Below are positions 17,104-26,664 of a DNA stretch of 64,000 nt, piece after piece. The position numbers and the translations under genes are program-made. The notes beneath the pieces were generated by a model. It saw nothing but the letters and a program-made list of their open reading frames with translations. It had not been told where the DNA came from and ran no database searches. Position 1 is the stretch's first letter. Each line of letters opens with the position of its first letter. The stretch comes from Verrucomicrobiia bacterium (GTDB taxonomy: Bacteria; Verrucomicrobiota; Verrucomicrobiia; Palsa-1439): NCBI GenBank assembly GCA_035577545.1, contig DATLVI010000044.1, positions 62,001 through 126,000 of the forward strand. The letters run 5' to 3'.

Positions 17104-18504
17104 TTGGATTATCAACCTGAGTCAGACGTGGCCGGAGAACCAGTGGTTGCACCGCTTGCGGTCCGCCCCCCGGTCACAGGGTGGTTGAAGATTTTCCAAC
17201 CGGCGCCGCCGGCAGCGGTCATGCTGACCGATCCGCAGGAAATTTCGCGGAAGTACCGCTACTGGCAGAATCACGTTCTGGTTTTTTCGATCCTGGGTTA
17301 CGCGACATTCTATTTTGTTCGAAAAAATCTTGGGTTCGCCATGCCTTTGATGGGCAAGGAACTGGGTATCACCAAGGGAAGCATGGGATTATTCCTGACC
17401 CTGCACGGTGTGATCTACGGCGTATCCAAGTTTCTTAACGGCTTTCTCGCGGATCGCTCCAACGCACGCGTCTTCATGGCGGTAGCCCTTATCGCATCGG
17501 CGCTGCTCAATATCCTGTTCGGCCTGAGTTCCGCCGTGGTGGCGTTTGGCATCATTTGGATGATCAACGGCTGGTTTCAAGGCATGGGGTTTCCGCCCTG
17601 CGCGCGATTGATGGCGAATTGGTTTCCCCCCAAGCAGCTGGCCACCAAGTTTTCCATCTGGAATTCTTCCCACAACATCGGCAGCATTCTCATTGTCCTG
17701 CTTTGTGGATTTTTGCTCAGCGGATATTTCTTCCCGCCGAATTGGCGGCTTTGTTTCTTTGTTCCCGCGGCCATCGCCATCGTGGTCGCCGTTTTGCTCT
17801 GGTTCCTGCTGGCAGACACACCGCCCTCCGTCGGGTTGCCGGAACTGGAAGGCACGCACGTTGAACTTTCGGAAAAAGAATCGGGCGCGGATTTCAAGGC
17901 CTTCGTATTCAAACAGGTATTTCGCAATAAATACATTTGGCTCCTCGCGACGGCGAATTTCTTCGTCTACACCATTCGGTACGCTGTGTTCGATTGGGGC
18001 GCGACCATGCTCATGGAAGCCAAGCACATCAAGATCATGCACGCCGCCGGAATGATCGCCGGTTTTGAGGTTTTCGGGCTGATCGGGGCATTGCTCGGCG
18101 GCTGGATCACCGATAGGTTTCTTGGCGGACGCGCCGTGCGCGCCTGCGTCGTTTACATGGCGCTCGCCGGTGTCTCGGTCTTTCTTTTTTGGAAGATCCA
18201 AACGCAATCAGAATTGCTAATCACCGGGCTGCTTTGCGCCACGGGCTTTTTTGTGTACGGCCCGCAATGTTTGCTCGCCATAGCGTGCGCCAATCTGGCC
18301 ACCAAACGCGCCGCCGCAACTGCCGTCGGCCTGACCAGCATCTTTGGCTACGCCAGTACGCTTCTTTCCGGCTGGGGCATGGGGGCGCTCGTACAGAACT
18401 ATGGCTGGGACGCAGCGTTTCGTGGTTTGATGGTCGTCGCAGTCGTGGGCACGTTGCTGTTCATCGCCGCCTGGCCGGCGAAGGCCCACGGCTACAAGAA
18501 TTGA
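17104..18504 (+). CDS. MFS transporter of the GlpT/UhpC organophosphate:phosphate antiporter family
   Basis: Inner-membrane permease of 466 residues with about 12 TM helices. The family signature YRYWQNHVLVFSILGYATFYFVRKN starts near residue 50, and FLNGFLADRSNARVFMA and NGWFQGMGFPPCARLMANWF follow. The last corresponds to the conserved GlpT/UhpT region that lines the phosphate site. The TTG at 17104 is preferred because GAGAGG lies 8-10 bases upstream; ATG at 17221 would still keep all TM helices. The exported phosphoesterase follows after 25 bases, so the pair may release and import a phosphate ester. The exact substrate (glycerol-3-P, hexose-P, or a sensor role like UhpC) is undecided. Confidence 0.88.
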   Translation: MDYQPESDVAGEPVVAPLAVRPPVTGWLKIFQPAPPAAVMLTDPQEISRKYRYWQNHVLVFSILGYATFYFVRKNLGFAMPLMGKELGITKGSMGLFLTLHGVIYGVSKFLNGFLADRSNARVFMAVALIASALLNILFGLSSAVVAFGIIWMINGWFQGMGFPPCARLMANWFPPKQLATKFSIWNSSHNIGSILIVLLCGFLLSGYFFPPNWRLCFFVPAAIAIVVAVLLWFLLADTPPSVGLPELEGTHVELSEKESGADFKAFVFKQVFRNKYIWLLATANFFVYTIRYAVFDWGATMLMEAKHIKIMHAAGMIAGFEVFGLIGALLGGWITDRFLGGRAVRACVVYMALAGVSVFLFWKIQTQSELLITGLLCATGFFVYGPQCLLAIACANLATKRAAATAVGLTSIFGYASTLLSGWGMGALVQNYGWDAAFRGLMVVAVVGTLLFIAAWPAKAHGYKN

Positions 18505-18529
18505 ACACGAGGGTTAAGGAGAAAATCTT

Positions 18530-21073
18530 ATGCGCAAACTCACATTGGGCCTGGCCATTTTGTTCGCGAGCGCAATTGGTTCGACGGCGAAGGAAAACAA
18601 GCCGCTGGTCCAATTGCCCGGTCAACGGGCCGATGGCTCGGTGCTGTTGCCCAACCAGTGGTCGCTGCGTCCGGTGGGACGACAAATCGAGTTGGGTGAT
18701 TTCCCGGTCAACATCGCGGTACATCCCCAGGGGCGCTTCGCCGCAATCCTGCACTCGGGATATAGCCATCATGGAATCATGGTGGTGGACCTGGTGACCG
18801 AGAACGTCGTGACCAATGCGCCGCTCGAAGAGGCTTTCTACGGAATCGCGTTTTCCCGCGACGGTTCGCTTCTGTTCTGCAGCGGCGCCAGCGAAGAACT
18901 GGTCCACAGCTTCCATTTCAAGGATGGGCTTCTCTCGGATCATCGCGAAATCCGCCTGCGGGACATCAAGGACGTTGGCATTCCCGCGGGACTGGTCCTG
19001 GATGCCGCCGCCAAAACACTCTGCGTCGCGAACCTGTACGGCCAGAGCGTTTCCGAAGTCGATCTGCAGAAAGGCAAGGTAATCGATATCCCCTTGACGC
19101 CGGCGGGGTCCGACCTTGAAACCGTTACGACGACTCAGCGGTCAACCGAACGTGAATTGAATCATTCCGGCGTCTTCCCTTATGCTTGCTGCCTCGACAA
19201 CAGCCGCAAAAAACTCTACGTGAGCCTTTGGGGCAATGCGGAAGTGGTCGTGGTCGACCTGAAATCACAGCGAGTGGCCGCCCGCTGGGCGACCCAGGAA
19301 CATCCCAATGAAATGCTGCTGACAGCTTCCGGCAGGACGCTCTTCGTTGCCAATGCCAATCGGAATACTGTGACCGTGTTCGACACGCGAACGGGCAAAG
19401 CGTTGGAAACGCTCTCCGCTTCGCTCTACGCCAATTGGCCTTCCGGCTCCACTCCCAACAGCCTGGCGTTAACGCCGGACGGGAAGACCCTGTTCGTGGC
19501 CAACGCGGACAACAACAACATCGCCGTGTTCGACGTCAGCCAGCCGGGACACAGTCGTTCGCTCGGCTTCATTCCCGTCGGGTGGTATCCCACTTCCGTA
19601 CGCGTGACGCCCGATGGTCACCGTCTATTGGTTAGCAATGGTAAGGGAGTCATTTCCAGGGCGAACCCCAATGGCCCGCAACCCGGCCGGAAGAGCCGGG
19701 CCGAAACGCTGCCACAATATATAGCCGAACTTCTTCGCGGGACCTTGAGCGTGATCGATCTGCCCGATCGGAAAGCGTTTAGAAAGCAACTCGTGGCCGA
19801 TACGGTGGCGGCGTATCGTTGCAGTCCGCTCAAACCGGACGCAACGGTTTCCGCCACCCGTCCGAATGACAGCCCGATTCCGCTCCAGCCCGGCGATGCG
19901 AGCCCGATCAAATACTGCTTCTACATCATCAAGGAGAACCGCACCTACGATCAGGTCCTGGGCGACATGACGGAAGGCAACGGCGATACGAACCTTTGCC
20001 TGTTTCCGGAGGAAGTTACACCGAACCACCACCAATTGGCTCGCGACTTTGTTCTCTTCGACAATTTCTACGCCGATGCCGAAATCAGCGCGGACGGTCA
20101 TGAGTGGACGATGGGGGCGTATGCCACGGATTTCGTGGAAAAGTCGTGGCCGCTCCAGTACGGCCACAACAAGAACAAGAAGTATATCTACCCCGCCGAG
20201 GGAGTTTTCCCGATGGCCACCCCCGCCGGTGGTTATCTCTGGGACCGCGCCGCGGAAACCGGCGTGAGCTACCGCAGCTACGGCGAATTCGTCGCCAACG
20301 GGAAGACGGCAGACGATCCGGCGGTGGCGCGCGTAAAAACCCTGCGCGGCCATATCGACGAGAAATACCGCGGCTTCGACCTGGAATACCCGGACGCAAA
20401 GCGGGCGGACCGTTTTCTGGAGGAACTCAAGCGATTCGAGGATGAAGGCGACATGCCGCGCCTGCAAGTCGTTCGACTGCCCGGCGACCACACCTTTGGT
20501 GTGCGGTTGGACAAGAGAACGCCAAGCGCTTGTGTCGCGGATAACGATGCCGCCCTGGGCCGGATCATCGAAGGCATTAGCCATTCGCAGTTCTGGTCGC
20601 AAACCGCCATCTTCGTCCTGGAAGACGACGCGCAGAACGGCGCCGACCACGTCGACGCGCATCGGACGGTGGGGCTCGTCGTCAGCCCGTACTTGAAACG
20701 CCATTTTGTCGACTCGATCATGTACTCCACCAGCAGCATGTTGCGAACAATCGAATTGATCCTTGGACTAAAACCGATGTCCCAGTTTGATGCCGCCGCC
20801 ACCCCAATGTTCAATGCGTTCCAAAGCACGCCTGATGTGCGCCCGTACACCGCCCTCCCCGCCCGCATCGATTTGCAGGAAAAGAACACGAAGACTACCT
20901 GGGGTGAGAAAGCTTCGCGCACCATGGACTTCTCCAAGGAGGACGCCGTCGATGATCTGCTCCTCAACGAAGTCATCTGGCGCTCCGTTCGCGGCGACGA
21001 TTCCCCGATGCCCCCGCCCACCCGCGCCGGGTTCGTATTCCCGCACCCCAAGAACAAGGCTGACGACGACTAA
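18530..21073 (+). CDS. Exported YncE-like beta-propeller fused to alkaline-phosphatase-superfamily phosphoesterase
   Basis: Protein of 847 residues. It has signal peptide MRKLTLGLAILFASAIGSTA, and the start is supported by AAGGAGA 8 bases upstream. Residues about 40-400 form YncE-like propeller blades (repeated TPDGKTLFVANADNNNIAVFD-type motifs). Residues about 460-800 match the phosphoesterase/phospholipase-C-like family: KENRTYDQVLGDM, DNFYADAEISADGHEW, and a C-terminal FVLEDDAQNGADHVDAHRT metal-site region. This domain order is a known fusion, probably periplasmic. Adjacent to the GlpT-like transporter, it could liberate organophosphates; the substrate is inferred only. Confidence 0.9.
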   Translation: MRKLTLGLAILFASAIGSTAKENKPLVQLPGQRADGSVLLPNQWSLRPVGRQIELGDFPVNIAVHPQGRFAAILHSGYSHHGIMVVDLVTENVVTNAPLEEAFYGIAFSRDGSLLFCSGASEELVHSFHFKDGLLSDHREIRLRDIKDVGIPAGLVLDAAAKTLCVANLYGQSVSEVDLQKGKVIDIPLTPAGSDLETVTTTQRSTERELNHSGVFPYACCLDNSRKKLYVSLWGNAEVVVVDLKSQRVAARWATQEHPNEMLLTASGRTLFVANANRNTVTVFDTRTGKALETLSASLYANWPSGSTPNSLALTPDGKTLFVANADNNNIAVFDVSQPGHSRSLGFIPVGWYPTSVRVTPDGHRLLVSNGKGVISRANPNGPQPGRKSRAETLPQYIAELLRGTLSVIDLPDRKAFRKQLVADTVAAYRCSPLKPDATVSATRPNDSPIPLQPGDASPIKYCFYIIKENRTYDQVLGDMTEGNGDTNLCLFPEEVTPNHHQLARDFVLFDNFYADAEISADGHEWTMGAYATDFVEKSWPLQYGHNKNKKYIYPAEGVFPMATPAGGYLWDRAAETGVSYRSYGEFVANGKTADDPAVARVKTLRGHIDEKYRGFDLEYPDAKRADRFLEELKRFEDEGDMPRLQVVRLPGDHTFGVRLDKRTPSACVADNDAALGRIIEGISHSQFWSQTAIFVLEDDAQNGADHVDAHRTVGLVVSPYLKRHFVDSIMYSTSSMLRTIELILGLKPMSQFDAAATPMFNAFQSTPDVRPYTALPARIDLQEKNTKTTWGEKASRTMDFSKEDAVDDLLLNEVIWRSVRGDDSPMPPPTRAGFVFPHPKNKADDD

Positions 21074-21079
21074 CCTCGA

Positions 21080-21595
21080 CTAATGCCCTTCTTCGTGCGG
21101 CACGGGACTGGGAGGCGGGCCCTCGCGGAATTCGGAATGGCGCACTTTGCCACCGGCGTGGCTGATCCAGGCGCCGGCCGCGAGTGAGGCGAACGAGAAG
21201 ACGAGCGTGGCAAGAGCCAGCAGTAATTGCGTGCGTGGACGGAACCGCGGAAGAATAAGCGCGATCGCCGCGACGATTGCCGTTGCATAAAACACCCACG
21301 ACCCGATATCGGCCCGGTGCATGTGGACATCCAGCCACTGCTGCGCGTCCTGGTTCGACATCGAGTACACGCGATCGTAGCCGCGTTCGCCATACTCCCC
21401 GACAGGCCACACGGAAAGCCCTGCGAAGATCACCACGACAAACGCCGTGATTTGCGCCTGCCGGCTTCTCAGAATCAGGGCAACGATAAGCGCCAGGATT
21501 CCACACGACATGGCGTAGACCGGAATTGGGTTGAGCAGGACATGGACATATTCGGGCTGTTTGAGCTGCTGGAGGAAATCGTGGAATTCAGGCAT
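21080..21595 (-). CDS. Hypothetical integral membrane protein (DUF2231-like)
   Basis: Protein of 171 residues with four predicted TM helices: about 23-42, 48-62, 100-117 and 124-146. LLNPIPVYAMSCGILALIVALILRSR resembles the start of DUF2231-type membrane proteins (the match is by eye). The C-terminus HAGGKVRHSEFREGPPPSPVPHEEGH is His-rich, which fits its place at the end of a metal-efflux cluster. It converges on the phosphoesterase gene with 6 bases between stops and lies 89 bases after the small Cys-rich protein, so it may be the last gene of the efflux operon. Confidence 0.65.
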   Translation of the reverse strand: MPEFHDFLQQLKQPEYVHVLLNPIPVYAMSCGILALIVALILRSRQAQITAFVVVIFAGLSVWPVGEYGERGYDRVYSMSNQDAQQWLDVHMHRADIGSWVFYATAIVAAIALILPRFRPRTQLLLALATLVFSFASLAAGAWISHAGGKVRHSEFREGPPPSPVPHEEGH

Positions 21596-21684
21596 GGTAC
21601 TCGCCGTTCATTTGCGGGCACGACCCTGATATACGCGACAAATCCCCAGGGTGCGCGCCCATCATTCCACCCGCCGACTCCTGA

Positions 21685-22050
21685 CTATTTCTGGATTTCC
21701 GCGTTGGAGATCATGTTGATTCCATCGCGTGTGGCCAGTTTGCCTTTGACGGTGATGGTCTTGCCCGCGTATGCGGCCAGGGCTTTGTTGAGCGGTTTGT
21801 GTTCGCCGATCAGCAAATAGGTCTTGCCGTCTTCGCCTTTGATTCCCACCGGCAAACCGGACTCAATACAGGTTGCCGCACACTCAGCGTGTTTTTCGCC
21901 GTGAGCGCCGTGGTCAAGGTAACAAGCCATATCGACGACCTCACCCTTGACGGTCACTTGGGCATCGGTCTTTTGATCCTCCGCCTGCACGCTCCAGGCC
22001 ATGATCAAACCAACGGCAACCGCGACACTCAATGCAACGAGCTTTTTCAT
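21685..22050 (-). CDS. Small exported protein with Cys/His cluster, metal-cluster associated
   Basis: Protein of 121 residues. The ATG at 22050 is preferred because it follows GGAGGAGTGG and begins a signal peptide (MKKLVALSVAVAVGLIMAWSVQA). The mature part carries DMACYLDHGAHGEKHAECAATC, with three Cys and three His in 22 residues, within an OB-like beta fold (VTVKGEVVD...TITVKGKLA). This fits a periplasmic metal- or haem-associated protein, but no known family is firmly matched. It lies 82 bases downstream of cusA in the same direction, so it is probably cotranscribed and may act as a periplasmic metal binder for the pump. Confidence 0.75.
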   Translation of the reverse strand: MKKLVALSVAVAVGLIMAWSVQAEDQKTDAQVTVKGEVVDMACYLDHGAHGEKHAECAATCIESGLPVGIKGEDGKTYLLIGEHKPLNKALAAYAGKTITVKGKLATRDGINMISNAEIQK

Positions 22051-22132
22051 CCACTCCTCCTCTGATTGGTTGTTCGGTTTTTGGAAACCGGACTCTATTA
22101 CTAACATGCTTGAACTCACTGAATCGTTCCAG

Positions 22133-25100
22133 TTATTTTGCAGGAACCTCCCCGAGGGCTTTCGGGACAAGCGTGCCTTCCTTCATCACAAACCGCCATT
22201 TCCAGATGGAATAAAGAACTGGATAAACAAGCAATTCGAGGATGAACGAAGTAAGCACTCCGCCCACCATCGGTGCGGCGACACGCTTCATCATATCCGC
22301 GCCGCTGCCCATTGACCACATGATCGGCAGCAGCCCCATGAACATGGCGGTGACGGTCATCATCTTGGGCCGGATGCGTTTGACCGCGCCGTGCATGATC
22401 GCTTCTTCAAGATCTTTGTACGTGCGCATTTGACCTCGCCGAACGCGGTCCTCATAGGCGAGGTCAAGGAACAAGAGCATGAACACACCCGTCTCGGCAT
22501 CCAACCCCATCAGGGCGATCATTCCAACCCACACCGCAATGGAGATGTTGTAGTGCAGCAGGTACAGTAGCCAGACTGCGCCAACGAGCGAGAACGGCAC
22601 GGCCAGCATGACCATCCCGGCCTTCACCGCCGATTTGGTGTTCGCGTACAGCAGCAGGGCAATCAGGAAAACAGTCAGCGGTAACACCACTTTCAGCCGT
22701 TGAGTGACTCTGGCCATGTTCTCGTACTGGCCGCTCCAAATCAGCGTGTAGCCTTTGGGCATCTTGAGATTCTGCTGAACGCGCTGCTTCGCTTCTTCGA
22801 CATAGCCCCCAACATCGCGGCCCACCATGTCCACGAAGACGTAGCCGGCGAGCTGGCCGTTCTCGTTACGGATCATGGACGGGCCTTCCAACATGCGGAT
22901 GTCCGCCAGTTCCGCCAGGGGAATGTGCGCGCCGCTGGCCGTGGGTACCAGCACGCGCTTGAGCCGCTCAATGTCGTCGCGGAACTCCCGCGCGTAGCGC
23001 ACGTTGACACTGTAGCGTTCACGCCCTTCGATGGCGGTAGTCACATTCTCACCCCCGATAGCCGACATGATGATTTCCTGCGCATCCTGAACGCTGAGTC
23101 CGTACCGGGCGAGTTCGTCGCGTTTGAGCACGAAATCGAGATAGAAGCCGCCGGCCGTGCGTTCGGCCAGGACGGTGCGGGTACCGTGAATGTCACGGAT
23201 GATGTTCTCCAGGTCTTCACCGATTTTTTGAACGACCTTGAGATCCGGGCCCAGCACCTTGATCCCAATCGGCGTGCGGACACCGGTGGAAAGCATGTCG
23301 ATGCGGTTCTTGATCGGCATGGTCCAAATGTTGGGGATGCCCGGAAAACGCAGCTTTTCGTTCATCTCGTCCTGCAATTCTTCAAACGTAATGTGCTCGG
23401 GCACGAAGTATGAAAACAGTGGGCGAAAGGGCCGTGGCCAGTTGGAGTACCAGCGTTTCACGGTGCGCCATTGGCTTTCGGGCTTGAGGGTGACCGTGGT
23501 CTCAACCATCGAGAATGGGGCCGGGTCGGTCGACGTATCGGCGCGCCCCGCTTTGCCGAATACGGTCTCGACTTCGGGAAACCCTTTCAAAATCCGGTCC
23601 TGGATCTGAAGGATTCTTTGCGCTTCCGTCACTGACATACCCGGCAAGGCGGTCGGCATGTACAGGTACGCCCCTTCGTTAAGCGGCGGCATGAACTCGT
23701 GGCCGAGTTTGAAGTAAACCGGGATGGTCGAAATCAGCAAAGCCAGAACGACGCCCAGGGTGATCTTCCGATGCTCCAGCACCCAACGACAGACCGGCTC
23801 GTAAATTCGGAACAGCACGCGACTGACAGGGTGTTTCTCTTCGGGATAATATTTTCCGACGGTTATCGTGTTGACCACCCAACTCAGCCATCGCGGACGG
23901 AAATCATGATAATCCATCCGGGTGAACATCATGCGCAAAGCGGGATCAAGGGTGATCGCCAGTACCGCCGCGAGAGCCATCGCCAGATTCTTGGAGAACG
24001 CCAGCGGCTTGAACAGCCGCCCTTCTTGATCAACCAGAGTGAACACCGGCAAGAACGCCACGGCGATCACCAGCAGCGAGAAGAACACCGCCGGGCCGAC
24101 TTCTTTCAGTGCCTGTAGCCGGATGGCATGGTAATCCCCAACGCGCCCGCCCGATTGCCATTGTTCCAGCTTATTGTAGGCGTTTTCCACTTCCACAATC
24201 GCGCCATCCACCAGTACGCCGATGGAAATGGCGATGCCGGCCAGGGACATGATGTTCGCGGTCAACCCCATCAAATAAAAAGGGATGAACGCCAGAAACA
24301 CTGAAATGGGGATGGTGACGATGGGAATAATGGCCGAGGGCACATGCCACAGGAAAATCAGGATGACGATGCTCACGATGATCATTTCCTCAATCAGGGA
24401 ATGTTTCAGTGTGTGGATTGAGCGTTCGATCAACTCCGATCGGTCGTAGGTCGTAACCACTTCCACCCCTTCGGGCAGCGTGGGTTTCAACTCTTCAATC
24501 CTGGCCTTGACGCGTTGGATGACATTCAGTGCGTTTTCCCCTTGCCGCATGACGATGATGCCGCCCACGGTATCACCCTCGCCGTTGAGGTCCGACACGC
24601 CGCGCCGTATATCCGGGCCGAGCGCCACCCGGGCGACTTGCTTGACGAGGATCGGCGTGCCGGATTTGGCATCGACACCGACGACGATCTTCTCCAGGTC
24701 GTCGATTGATTTCACATAGCCTCGCGCTCGCACCATGAACTCGGTGCCCGCAAACTCCAGCAACCGCCCTCCAACATCATTATTGCCCTTGCGGACAGCG
24801 TCGATGACCTGCGTCAAGGGGATGTTGTAGGCCAATAGCAGGTTGGGATCGACGTTGATCTGGTACTGCTTCTGAAACCCGCCGACGGCGGCCACCTCGG
24901 AAACCCCGGGCACGGCCTGCAAGTTGTAGCGCAGATACCAATCCTGGAGACTGCGAAGTTGGGCGAGGTTCTGGTTACCCGATTTGTCCACCAGTGCGTA
25001 CTGGTACACCCACCCCACGCTGGTGGCATCCGGGCCCATTTCCGTTTGGACGCCTTGCGGCAGCCGGGGAATGATTTTGCTCAAATACTCGATGACCCGC

Positions 25101-25420
25101 GAGCGCGCCCAGTAGATATCGGTGCCATCCTCGAAGATCACGTATACATACGAGTATCCGAAATCAGAAAACCCACGAACCGCCTTGATCTTGGGCACGC
25201 CCAACAGGGCGGTCACGATTGGGTAAGTCACCTGATCTTCAATAATATCGGGGCTGCGATCCCAGCGGCTGAATACAATCACCTGCGTATCGCTCAGGTC
25301 GGGAATCGCATCGAGACGGAGGTTTTTGACGCACCAGGTGGCCGCCGCCATCGCGGCCACGACAACGATCATCACGAGGTACTTGTTCTTCGCGCTGAAT
25401 TCGATGATTCGCTCGACCAT
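22133..25420 (-). CDS. cusA: Heavy-metal RND efflux pump, inner-membrane permease (CusA/SilA type)
   Basis: Proton-driven RND permease of 1095 residues that moves metal from the periplasm or inner membrane through the CBA channel. It has the standard layout: TM1 near 16-33, a first periplasmic domain, TM2-6, a second periplasmic domain, TM8-12. ISIGVLVDGAIVEVENAY carries the TM4 Asp of the proton relay. TMPIKNRIDMLSTGVRTPIGIKV and KPESQWR are typical of the copper(I)/silver(I) branch, and Met residues are frequent in the porter domain, so Cu/Ag is favoured over Co/Zn/Cd. It follows cusB after 9 bases. Confidence 0.92.
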   Translation of the reverse strand: MVERIIEFSAKNKYLVMIVVVAAMAAATWCVKNLRLDAIPDLSDTQVIVFSRWDRSPDIIEDQVTYPIVTALLGVPKIKAVRGFSDFGYSYVYVIFEDGTDIYWARSRVIEYLSKIIPRLPQGVQTEMGPDATSVGWVYQYALVDKSGNQNLAQLRSLQDWYLRYNLQAVPGVSEVAAVGGFQKQYQINVDPNLLLAYNIPLTQVIDAVRKGNNDVGGRLLEFAGTEFMVRARGYVKSIDDLEKIVVGVDAKSGTPILVKQVARVALGPDIRRGVSDLNGEGDTVGGIIVMRQGENALNVIQRVKARIEELKPTLPEGVEVVTTYDRSELIERSIHTLKHSLIEEMIIVSIVILIFLWHVPSAIIPIVTIPISVFLAFIPFYLMGLTANIMSLAGIAISIGVLVDGAIVEVENAYNKLEQWQSGGRVGDYHAIRLQALKEVGPAVFFSLLVIAVAFLPVFTLVDQEGRLFKPLAFSKNLAMALAAVLAITLDPALRMMFTRMDYHDFRPRWLSWVVNTITVGKYYPEEKHPVSRVLFRIYEPVCRWVLEHRKITLGVVLALLISTIPVYFKLGHEFMPPLNEGAYLYMPTALPGMSVTEAQRILQIQDRILKGFPEVETVFGKAGRADTSTDPAPFSMVETTVTLKPESQWRTVKRWYSNWPRPFRPLFSYFVPEHITFEELQDEMNEKLRFPGIPNIWTMPIKNRIDMLSTGVRTPIGIKVLGPDLKVVQKIGEDLENIIRDIHGTRTVLAERTAGGFYLDFVLKRDELARYGLSVQDAQEIIMSAIGGENVTTAIEGRERYSVNVRYAREFRDDIERLKRVLVPTASGAHIPLAELADIRMLEGPSMIRNENGQLAGYVFVDMVGRDVGGYVEEAKQRVQQNLKMPKGYTLIWSGQYENMARVTQRLKVVLPLTVFLIALLLYANTKSAVKAGMVMLAVPFSLVGAVWLLYLLHYNISIAVWVGMIALMGLDAETGVFMLLFLDLAYEDRVRRGQMRTYKDLEEAIMHGAVKRIRPKMMTVTAMFMGLLPIMWSMGSGADMMKRVAAPMVGGVLTSFILELLVYPVLYSIWKWRFVMKEGTLVPKALGEVPAK

Positions 25421-25429
25421 GGCCGGTTC

Positions 25430-26653
25430 TCAGGGTGCGGCGGACGCGGCTGGCGCAGCGGTTTTCTTGAATGCAGCCAGCGCGGATCTGAATCGCGATT
25501 CGGAGTCGATTAGGAAATTGGCGGACGTGACCACTTCGTCGCCGGCTTCAAGCCCCGACGAAACTTCGTAGTAGCCGTCAGCTTGCCTTCCCAGTTTGAC
25601 GGAGCGCGGATCGAACTCACCAGGCCCTTTGATCACAAACACGATCTGATGTTCGCCGGTGTCGAGGACCGCATCGAAAGGCACGGACAGTTTATTGCCC
25701 AATGAAACCTCAATCCTGACCTGGACAAATGACCGGGGCCGCAGGTTCTCCCCCGGAGTGGCCACCAGGATGCGAGCGCGCGCGGTGCGGGTCGCCGCAT
25801 TCAAGATCGGGTCGACCGCGACGATCTTCGCCGTGTAGCCCGATCCGGGCACGGATGGCGCGGTGATAGTGACCGGCTGGCCCGAGTGTACCAGGTCCAT
25901 TTCGTATTCATAAATCTGCGCGTACACCCAGACCTCTTTCCCTGGGAGAAGGAGATTCTTCGGGTCATGATTGGCGTCACCCAACTCCTTGATCATCTCG
26001 TCCGAGAGGCCCATCTGCCGCAATCGCAATGCGGCGCTGGCCACAACCGTCTCCGCGCCCGTCAGATTGACAACATTGCGATACTCCACAATCGCCTGAT
26101 ACAAGTCCGGATCGTACGCGACCTGACCGACAGTACGGATCTCCATGCGGAGGTCTCTTGGCTCGACCTTGCCGCGCGTCACGCCGATCAGTTGTTGACG
26201 GGCGGCGGACAAGGTAAATGAGCCATGCCCCGGCACTTCGCTCTCGGCCGCCGTTTCGTCCTCATAGACCGGGATGTAATCCATGCCCATTTCGTCTTTC
26301 ATTGCGGTCGGCGAAGTCACGTCAGGGCGCATCGGATTGCGATAAAAAAGGAGCTTGTGTCCCTTGGAGGCACTCATGGGAGCCACTTCTTCAACGGGCT
26401 CAAGATTCATCCCGCAAATCGGGCACTTCCCCGGCTTGTCGGAAACAATCTGCGGGTGCATCGAGCACTGGTATAATCTCCCCTTCGCGCCGGCAGACGG
26501 CATTCCCGTAGCAGTCGGTGTGGGCGATGCCGGCGTGAAGCTTCGACCAAAGAAAAACGCAGCCACCATCAGCACGATCACCACCATGATGGCAAAGATC
26601 CGCGACAACGACCGATGGCGAGATTGAGGAGGTGATTGTGTTGGAGTTTCCAT
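25430..26653 (-). CDS. cusB: RND efflux periplasmic adaptor with two heavy-metal-binding domains (CusB type)
   Basis: Membrane-fusion protein of 407 residues linking CusA and CusC. A TM anchor lies at about 19-36. A first heavy-metal-binding module follows at 61-88 (YQCSMHPQI...CPICGMNLEPV with Cys63, Met65, His66, Cys77, Cys80, Met82), then a second degenerate module at 103-132 (FYRNPMRPD...DEMGMDYIPVY). Barrel-sandwich and beta-barrel regions follow (VWVYAQIYEYEMDLVHSGQPV). Metal-binding modules at the N-terminus of the adaptor support a Cu/Ag function. The hairpin region is short, as usual for heavy-metal adaptors. Confidence 0.92.
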   Translation of the reverse strand: METPTQSPPQSRHRSLSRIFAIMVVIVLMVAAFFFGRSFTPASPTPTATGMPSAGAKGRLYQCSMHPQIVSDKPGKCPICGMNLEPVEEVAPMSASKGHKLLFYRNPMRPDVTSPTAMKDEMGMDYIPVYEDETAAESEVPGHGSFTLSAARQQLIGVTRGKVEPRDLRMEIRTVGQVAYDPDLYQAIVEYRNVVNLTGAETVVASAALRLRQMGLSDEMIKELGDANHDPKNLLLPGKEVWVYAQIYEYEMDLVHSGQPVTITAPSVPGSGYTAKIVAVDPILNAATRTARARILVATPGENLRPRSFVQVRIEVSLGNKLSVPFDAVLDTGEHQIVFVIKGPGEFDPRSVKLGRQADGYYEVSSGLEAGDEVVTSANFLIDSESRFRSALAAFKKTAAPAASAAP

Positions 26654-26664
26654 GGACTATTCCT

